NCBI GenBank assembly: GCA_963693315.1
Contig: CAVNZG010001087.1
Coordinates: 44,402 to 108,401 of the forward strand
Length of the DNA: 64,000 nt
Reading direction: 5' to 3'
From: Diogma glabrata
Lineage: Eukaryota > Arthropoda > Insecta > Diptera > Cylindrotomidae
Part shown: one piece after another, positions 56,617 through 64,000 of the stretch
Position numbering within the stretch: position 1 is the first letter of the stretch
How the letters are laid out: every line of letters begins with the position of its first letter
Notes under the pieces: model-generated
The model's database searches: none
The model's input: only the letters and a program-made list of their open reading frames with translations
What the model was told of the DNA's origin: nothing
Program-made: the position numbers and the translations under genes

Positions 56617-58380
56617 TTTTTTATTATAAGTTAGGCATATTTAGTGTTAATTATAATAAATTATTAATTAACGTCTCTGAATATCCGAAGATACCATGCC
56701 AACTAGGGATTGGGATTAGATTTGAATAAATAAAGTTTCTCTAAGAAATATATGGACGCTAACTTTAAAATTTTGAAGATTAAAGCTATCAGAAAAAATC
56801 CATGAAGGTAAGGCGTTCCAAAGATGAAAGACTCTGTTGAAAAAATCATGTTGAAAGACTACAGTTCTGCACCTTTTTATAGGAACCGTAAAAGGATGGG
56901 CTACAACATTTGCTCTGGTGTTACGCGATAGGCTCGCTAGTTCAGGTAAAATTGATTTAATCTCTGCAGAAGCTCGTTCATCCATAATGTATTTGTAGAA
57001 AATTGTCAGATCAGCAAAGTTTCGTCCGTGCTGCTAAGAATCAAGCTCATTAAAAAAAGTTGAGTTGCCAATCAGTTTAGAATTTTTACAGAAATAATTT
57101 CCCAGAAGGTTAGCTTTTTCTTTTGGGTCAATGACTGGCATATCTCTATCAACTAGGGGAGGTAGAGAAGACTTAAAAAAATTACCTTGAACAGCCTTAA
57201 CCGTTTTATAGAAATTCCGTGAACCGGTAGGGTGTTCAGCAAATTTAGATGCTTCTTTCCTATTAAAGAGACTCTTTTCTGCATCTATTAGTTTTCTACA
57301 TATATTTCTCTCAACTCGGTACTGTACTAAGGTTTTCATCAGTTTTGTTTTGATTAAACTTTTGAAATGCCTTTTTCTTAATTTTAATTGCCTTTTTGCA
57401 TTTTTTGGAAAACCAAAGATCAGCCTTAGGAACGGTTAATCTATTGGGAATGAAATGCAATAATAGCAACTGAAAAATTTAACGCAGCCACGTTAGGGTC
57501 TTGACCAGTAAGACAATCACGCTTCCAGGAAAATTGTTTAAGAAATCTCTAAGACCCTCCCAATTCGCAGCTTTATAGTCCAAAACAAGACGAGGATTGG
57601 CTTTAAATTGTTTTGGAATTTGTAAATTTAACTGAGTAGATATCAAATTATGATCTGAACCACCTAAAGGTTCTGATACTTTAAATTGTACCAGGTAAGG
57701 GTCATTTGTTAAAAACAAATCAAGTAAATTGCTATTTTGTCTAGGAATGTCAGGCACTCTGGTAGGTTGACCTATAATCTGTGTGTAATTATGGTAAAGA
57801 GCAAATAGCTCAGCCTGTTTACCTATCTTATCAGTAGTGGAACTATGTATGAGCCAATCTTTATTGTGGACATTAAAGTCACCAAGAACTATAGACTTGG
57901 CATTAGAATACTCAAATAACCTATCTGTTTTTTCAGATAGGTCCTGAAATAAGTTGATGTACACAGGCGTGTTAGGCGAACGATAAATCCCAAAAACAAA
58001 CAACGTTTGATTAGAACAACAGATCTTAAGTGAAACCATGTTGTGGTATTTTGAATTTAATTCAAAATTTTTAATTCTTATATAAGGAATGGTGTTTTTA
58101 ATATAAACGCAAATACCATGCTTGAAATAAAAAGAGGACGCAAGTTCATAATGTGGACAAAGGTATTTACTACGATCAAGAGTTACAGCTCGGTCACTGA
58201 TAATCGTTTCAGTTAAGAAAAGAATAACAAGTTTGAAACATTGGAGATAATGATGGACTGAATGAAGGTTGATGTTCAAACCTCTTATGTTAGTAAAATT
58301 GATTGTTAATTTTGCCATTTAATGAGACGAATAATTAGACAAAAAATGAAAAAAAGGAGAAGCAATATTGAGCAATTCAC
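56617..58380 (-). pseudogene. LINE copy 2 (endonuclease present, RT deleted)
   Basis: Minus strand. The upstream frame 57479-58318 (279 codons) is an apurinic-type endonuclease with FLTETII, FGIYRSPNTP, LGDFNVHN and GGSDHNLIS. Next come a frameshifted linker, a frame 57034-57339 ending PVIDPKEKANLLGNYFCK, then abruptly LIGNSTFFNELD and the C-terminal frame 56716-56985 (HPFTVPIKRCRTVVFQ, FHLWNALPSWIF). All catalytic RT motifs are missing at about 57050, an internal deletion of roughly 1 kb or more relative to copy 3. The 3' UTR and A-rich tail end at about 56617. The endonuclease would nick target DNA in an intact element. Confidence 0.9.
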
Positions 58381-58997
58381 TCGTTAACAACCGTAATATC
58401 AGAAGAAACAAAAATACAATTAATATTATACTACTTCAAGGAATAATTATTCAAACAGTTGAATTATTTTTAAACTATTTGTGAATTATTTTGACTATCT
58501 TAACAGCTGGACAACTTGAATCTTAGTCTAAGTTGACTGTTAAAATTGACAATTTACTCAAACCTTAAGTTATTTACTATTCAAGATACATCTAAGCTTG
58601 ATGTAACTCGGACGTAAGTTAAACAGCGAGCGAAATAATATTATATGAGAAATAATCTGGTGAGAAATCTAGCTGCTGGTAAATTAAACCTTCGTATAAT
58701 CAAATAACACGTAAAAAGGACTAACAATTATAACTTCACAAAAATCTAAATGTCAAGACTACTGAAAAACTTGTAACTATGACTAAGTTTCCAGTCAAGA
58801 CTATCATTCGAAATCTCTGACATCAACTAAAGGTAAACATTAAAAACACCATAAATGGTAATCAAAATATTAAACGAAAATAATTGAAATGTTGAATAGA
58901 ATTATTAAAATTGAGACATTTCATATAAGAATGTGAAAATTATTATGAATCAATCAATAAAAATGCAAAAATGATTGACACCTACAAGTTAAATTTA
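58381..58997. other. AT-rich DNA, possibly LINE 5' sequence
   Basis: It lies directly upstream of the LINE endonuclease start and before R1 copy D. It may be LINE 5' region, but no ORF1-like frame is recognisable. Confidence 0.4.
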
Positions 58998-59000
58998 AAA

Positions 59001-60436
59001 TATGGAGGGGCTGAAATCTCACAGCTCTGAGATATCAAGACTTCGGTCTGGGTAAAGGATTTTGATATAGTTTTCGGCAAAAAACTTTCACGAGGACATG
59101 GTTTTTAGTTTTGGGCAGCGATCAAACATAACTCTTTGTTAAAGTAGAAGTATTTTTTATCTCTGTTTAAAAATTTATTACAAAACTAACACGAAACATC
59201 AGAAAATGGAAAATTATAATCAAAATTCCATAAATATTGTTAAATTAAATAAAATCAAACTTTTTCAAAATTCCAAAAATAATCCAAAAACTAGAATAAA
59301 ATCAAATATTTAATATTTTCCTAAATTCCGATAATATTCCAAAAATTCTTAAAAATTTAAAATTTTCCAAAATTCTAAAAATATTGCAAAAATTATTACA
59401 AAATCAAAAATTGAAAATTTTTTCAAAATTCCAAAAATTATAATAAAATCAGAAATTAAAAATTTTTCAAAATTCTAAAAATATTCCAAAAATTCTTACA
59501 AAATCAAAACTTAAAACTTTTTCCGAAATTCTAAAGATATTGCAAAAGTTATTACAAATTCCAAAATACAAACTTTTTCAAAATTCCAAAAATTTCCATG
59601 TCCAATTTCATTTTCAATTACATTTACGTCATAAAAACAGCTACATTTTTTTTTCCAAAAAATTGGCTAAAAAATAAATGAAATCATTTTTTGACACACT
59701 TGACAACATTTTTTTGACAAACTTATAATGCCATAATTCTCAATAATAATAATAAAATTTCATTTCAAACAAACAATTTTATTTTTTTCCAAAAAAATGG
59801 GTAAAATAAATAAAAACCTTTCTTTTGACACACTTGACAACATTTTTTTGACAAACTTATAATGCCATAATTCTCAATAATAATAATAAAACCGAAGTAA
59901 TTTCATTTCAAACAAACAATTTTATTTTTTTCCAAAAAATTGGGTAAAAAAATAAATAAAAATCTTTCTTTTGACACACTTGACAACATTTTTTTGACAA
60001 ACTTATAATGCAATAATCTAGTTTTTGATGTCATATACCAATCCCTACCATCAAGATTTCTCCAAATTTAATGTTCCCACTCGTAATCACTTAAAATGAA
60101 CGTTTTTTAAGCCAAGAATATGAACATTTGCTATTTTTGACACACATAATGATTTTTTGACACCTTTCCGATACAGTTATCGAACACAGCGTCCTTTCGG
60201 ACCAGTTCCTTGAGTATACCTATTTTTAGAAAAAAAAATTTTTGAAATCCCTCCAGCGGTTTTCCCTGCAGCGTAGGTAATGACGGCCGGCCAGCCGGCC
60301 TACAGACAGACATACATTTTTTTTTGCTTTTTTAGAATCAGGAGGTCCTAAAACGTCAAGAAATGTCAAAAAAAGTGGGGGTAAGAATTTCACTTTGAGC
60401 TCATGAATGTAATACTTAGGTCTTTCAGACCGAAGT
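59001..60436 (-). repeat. R1 dispersed repeat, copy D
   Basis: It starts TATGGAGGGGCTGAAATCTC (shared with the far right of copy B). The inner inverted end ACTTCGGTCTG is at 59040-59050 and the partner CAGACCGAAGT at 60426-60436. It contains AAAATTCTAAAAATATT-type units, three GACACACTTGACAACA units and GACGGCCGGCCAGCCGG (about 60283-60299). It is collinear with copies A and C and inverse to B. Confidence 0.87.
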
Positions 60437-61010
60437 AATTTCTATTCAAATAAAATATAACTTATCTTAGATAACTTCTTAAAATTTTCTTTAAAAAATA
60501 TTCCTTATTTTGAAATTTCCTTCTTGAAATTTTCCTCTGGTATGTTTTATCTTGGTTATCAAATTATTTTGTAAAAATAATTCTGGTTGAATGTCTAATC
60601 CAGAAATATCAGAAATTATATTACTTTGCAGACGTACGTTTAGTAGACGATAATCGACGTGCTTGTCAAACAAATTACGTGTTTGACGTGCTTGGCAAAA
60701 ACTTTAATTACCGGGTTGCTTGAAGCATGTTTGAGCAAGAAACTTGATCGTGTACGAGTATTTTATTCATGCAAAAGTTATTGTATTGTAGTCGGCAAGT
60801 TATTATCGGTGTCAACTGTACTGCATCTTCCCGTCCTCTCTACATATAGTAATATACCATAGCGTAGTTCAAAAATGTATATATCCATTTTCATATACTT
60901 TTCAACCCATTTGGCAGCACACTTATTTCTTACAATTTTATTTATCACTTCTGGGAAGACCGTTTCATATTGTTTTTATTTTCCATTTATTTTTGTCTAT
61001 TTATATGGAA
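60437..61010. other. intergenic DNA, no gene seen
   Basis: Short frames at 60659-60862 and 60875-61144 have no recognisable motif; the second runs into the antisense 3' UTR of LINE copy 3. Confidence 0.5.
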
Positions 61011-62520
61011 CTTTTTATTATTCTAAGTTAGGCATGTTTAGTGTTAATCATAATAAATTATTAATTAACGTCTCTGAATATCCGAAGATACCATGCCAAC
61101 TAGGAAGTGTGGTTAAGTTTCTTTTAGAAATTTATGGACGCTAACTTTAAAACTTTGAGGATTAAAGCTATCAGGAAAAACCCATGAAGGCAAGGCGTTC
61201 CAGAGATGAGAGACTCTGTTGAAAAAATCACGCTGAAAGGCAACAGTTCTGCACCTTTTTATATGAACCGTAAGAGGATGGGCTATAACATTTGCTCTGG
61301 TGTTACGCAATGGGATTGCTAGTTCAGGTAAAATTGATTTAATCTCTTCAGAAGTTCGTTCATCCATAATGTATTTGTAGAAAATTGTCAAATCCGCAAC
61401 ATTTCGTCTGTGCTGTAAGGAATCAAGCTCATCAGTAAGAATTGAGTTGCCAATCAGTTTAACAGTTCTGCGCTGAACAGAATCAAGGCACTTCAAACTA
61501 CTATAATAAGCTCCACCCCATATGTGAGAACAGTACTCCATGCAGGGACGTATAAATGATTTGTAAATTAAAAGAAGCTGTTCGCTATTAAAAAACTTAC
61601 GACATCGTCCCAAAAAGCCCAATTTTTGAACAGCGTTCTTAGCTAGGTTAAAAATATGAGAATTCCATTTCAAATTATTTTCAACTTCTACTCCTAAAAG
61701 CCTAACAGATCCTTTGTCTACAAGATCTTTAGAGTCGAACTTTAATGGAAACGGATTATGTGTAGATAATCTAGAAAAATAACAAGCCTGTGTTTTGCTC
61801 GTATTGAACTCAACACTATTAGCGAGCCCCCAATCCAAAATAGTTTTAAGGTCATGGTTTAAAGAATCTATTAAATTTGATCTACAGTTGTTAAGCGCTA
61901 ACTGTGAATATAATTTAGGGTTCTCATGAGACGCATGAAGAGTGCTATCATCAGCAAAACTATGGATAGGACTAATCGTTGAATCCAACAAATCATTAAT
62001 ATAAATAAGAAAGAGAGTTGGTGACAAAGCAGAACCCTGAGGAACTCCTGCATTAGTTGAAAAGACATCCGATGAAATACCATCAACATTGACCCGAAAT
62101 TTCCGCTCGGGAATAAAACTTTGTATCCAAGATATAAGTTGCTCATCCAAACCATTACATCTTAATTTGCAAATAAGATTGTTGTGCCAAACTTTATCAA
62201 ATGCTTTGAATATATCAAGAGCAATACCGAAAGTCTCACCATGATTTTCAAGCGATTTGTTCCATATATGAGTGACAAAGGAAAGTAAATCTCCCGTCGC
62301 TCTTCCTTTTCGAAACCCGTATTGTCTTTCATTAAGTAGTTTGGAAGACTCTAAGAAGCTCATTATATTAAAATTAATATATTTTTCAAAAATTTTAGAA
62401 ACAACCGATAAAATTGAAATAGGTCTGTAATTTGTTGGATCAGTCTTACTACCCTTACTAAAAAGAAATTTTTTTTTTATTAAATCGGTTTCTATTTTAA
62501 AGTTCGAGCAGTTGCAATTG
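61011..62520 (-). pseudogene. LINE copy 3 (RT domain, 5'-truncated)
   Basis: The minus-strand frame is open from about 62520 to the stop at 61113-61115, with a 416-codon stretch from the first Met (62363). Motifs in order: TDPTNYRPISILS, ERQYGFRKGRATGDLL, the first catalytic Asp in ALDIFKAFDKVWH, GVPQGSALSPTLFLIYINDL, the catalytic pair in FADDSTLHAS, LLGVEVENNLKWNSHI, and the C-terminal RRNVADLTIFYKYIM and LWNALPSWVF. This is the best-preserved LINE protein in the window, with no internal stop, but endonuclease and ORF1 are absent because of 5' truncation near the T-rich run at 62469-62479. The 3' UTR matches copies 1 and 2. CR1/Jockey-type lineage is likely. Confidence 0.93.
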
Positions 62521-63270
62521 AACCTGAAAAGTTAGACCGGAAAATTGGTCGGTTGTAGATAATAGGATCGCGTGATCTAGTGGTGGTTGAGTTCAAAGTG
62601 ATTGGATAATAGTATTATACTATATAATGAAACTAACTAGATTAGTTCTCTATAATACTTCATAAATAGTGAAATAATAGAAAAATATTGGTTTTTTTTA
62701 ACATAGAGAAAATTAAACTTAAATTTGAGTGTAAAGAAAGGTTTTGTTGTGTAAAGAAAAATTACCTTAAGATATAAAGAAAATTACATATTAGTGTTAA
62801 GGAAAATTTTGTTATGTAAAGAAAGATATCTTTCGATAATTAAATACGAAAATTTAACGTTCAAAATTTACCGTTCGAAAATTTACCGTTTACCGGATGA
62901 TACCTCTACTTTATATAAATCTTATATATTAATACGCTAACGAAAAATTTTGTGGAGCCTAAGGCTTTTTTATTCGCGATGGATTCATTTCAAATTTTCA
63001 CTGCTAACTGATATTAGTGTAACTTAGATTAGTGTAACTTTTCACACAAATCGGATCATAAATAAAAAAGTTATAGACGAATTAAATTTATTTTTGAATT
63101 TAAGCGAACCCCGCCATACAATATGAAATGGACTTGCCCAAACCATATTTTTTTTCAAAAAAAACGAAAAACTTTGTTACTTTGTTACTTTGTTATTATG
63201 TACGACTGTTAAAAGTGTGAAACAAACGTAGATGGCATGAGATTTTTGTTTTTTTTTTTAATATTATATG
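62521..63270. other. AT-rich DNA upstream of the Helitron gene, possible Helitron 5' end
   Basis: TCTACTTTATATAAATCTTA at 62905 resembles Helitron/Helentron 5' termini (TC followed by A/T-rich sequence) and lies about 370 bp upstream of the Rep/helicase frame. The preceding base is C rather than the expected A, so the terminus is tentative. A TTGTTACTTTG triplicate is at 63171-63198. Confidence 0.35.
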
Positions 63271-63273
63271 TAA

Positions 63274-64000
63274 TTGAATGTGGTGAATGAAGAAATAGAA
63301 ATTGCCTTAGTAATGAGAGATTCGTTCAAGTGTGCTTTGAATGTGATTCCAGGTAACTTTGCTTCGTATGTTTGTGGTGCTTTGGATATGAGCTGTCGTT
63401 TTTGTCAAGCCAAACATTTTGCAAGAGAAGTTACTTCAAATAAATTCCTGCTTATGGTCGACCTCCATTGTATGCACAATTATATTTTTATGATGTTGAT
63501 ACTGCTGCTAATATGAGAATGAATAGAAATGCCAATGTATGTGAAGTTTTTCTTTTGCGTGAGATAGGTTTTGAGTTAGATCGTGTGAATCCTTTTGTTC
63601 GTTCTTTTAAATCAATGCATGAATTTTGTGAAAGACCTGAGAATGTTACTGCTGATGTGTCAAGGGTTATAAAATTAACAGAGAATGTGATATTCGTCGT
63701 TTTAATGATGCTGTTCAAACTGATGTGGCTGCTATTTTTAAAAGTGATGATTCAATTTCACGTGCTAATGTGCTACGTACAAAAGTTACAATGTTGCAAT
63801 ATGCACCTTATCACCTTGCTATACGTGATGGTTTTAGTCTTTTGCATCGTTCTCAAAAATTATTTCTTCAATGGATTGTTGATATGTATGCTCATATCGA
63901 AGGTACACGGCTTCATTACATTCGTTCAAATCAATCTGCTCTTCGTGCTGATTTGTACAACAATTTAACAGATTTCCTGCATCAAAATCGCAATGGCGAT
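63274..64000 (+). pseudogene. Helitron Rep/helicase, N-terminal part, frameshifted, runs off window
   Basis: Three plus-strand frames follow one another. The first (63274 to about 63440) has LDMSCRFCQAKHFAREVTSN, the N-terminal cysteine-containing block. The second (about 63440-63683) has PPLYAQLYFYDVDTAANMRM and DRVNPFVRSFKSM. The third (about 63684-64000, open at the window edge) has DIRRFNDAVQTDVAAIF, FLQWIVDMYAHIEGTRLHYI and LRADLYNNLTDFL, just before where the Rep HUH nuclease motifs would start. This order is that of Helitron helicase-like N-terminal domains. At least two frameshifts make this copy defective unless they are assembly errors. In an intact element the protein would drive rolling-circle transposition. 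Confidence 0.87.

Overview
The window looks like a stretch of an AT-rich insect genome, most likely a fly (Diptera). It holds long non-coding AT-rich DNA, no prokaryotic-type gene clusters, and a dense mix of Tc1/mariner-pogo, hAT, Helitron, LINE and Ty3/gypsy remnants. The species cannot be named from the sequence. No conserved host gene is recognisable; the only candidate host exons are a weak two-exon frame on the minus strand at 29174-29639. Almost everything that can be identified is a transposable element, whole, broken or nested.

Layout. 1-1500: low-complexity A-rich DNA and a possible Helitron 3' terminus. 1845-4562: hAT-like foldback element with an 8-bp target duplication, carrying AT-rich repeat 'R1' copy A. 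4571-8334: mostly anonymous, one candidate MITE. 8335-10833: repeat 'R3' copy 1 and R1 copy B. 12896-13345: LINE fragment. 14828-16377: TIR element with a 0.64-kb palindrome. 16530-18930: R3 copy 2 split by a decayed Tigger/pogo element. 19000-22107: small repeats and an 81-unit TA microsatellite. 24484-26617: TIR element carrying a broken gene with FEN1-like signatures and a CXC-type cysteine cluster. 26755-31690: anonymous, with two unusual hairpins and the candidate exons. 31985-39652: hAT element with a perfect 8-bp target duplication, interrupted by an LTR retrotransposon (33732-37942) and a LINE fragment. 40402-43936: second hAT-like element containing repeat 'R2' and a 1.38-kb near-perfect palindrome. 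44413-46439: three-level nest of inverted-repeat elements. 48246-49430, 56620-58380 and 61011-62520: three minus-strand copies of one LINE family, each with a different deletion. 52479-53376: satellite-like array. 54091-56234 and 59001-60436: R1 copies C and D. 62900-64000: start of a Helitron Rep/helicase pseudogene running off the window.

How the parts relate. The LTR element is the youngest clear insertion: its LTRs differ at only 4 of 611 positions. Even so its coding region lacks protease and reverse transcriptase and has several in-frame stops, so it was probably mobilised in trans. Several insertions can be dated relative to each other by nesting (LTR inside hAT; R2 inside R1, hAT and Tigger; Tigger inside R3; R1 inside a foldback). 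Two insertions have a paralogous uninterrupted site in the same window, which fixes their boundaries. The most intriguing object is the 24484-26617 element, whose gene family appears to be an uncharacterised transposon-borne nuclease-like protein.
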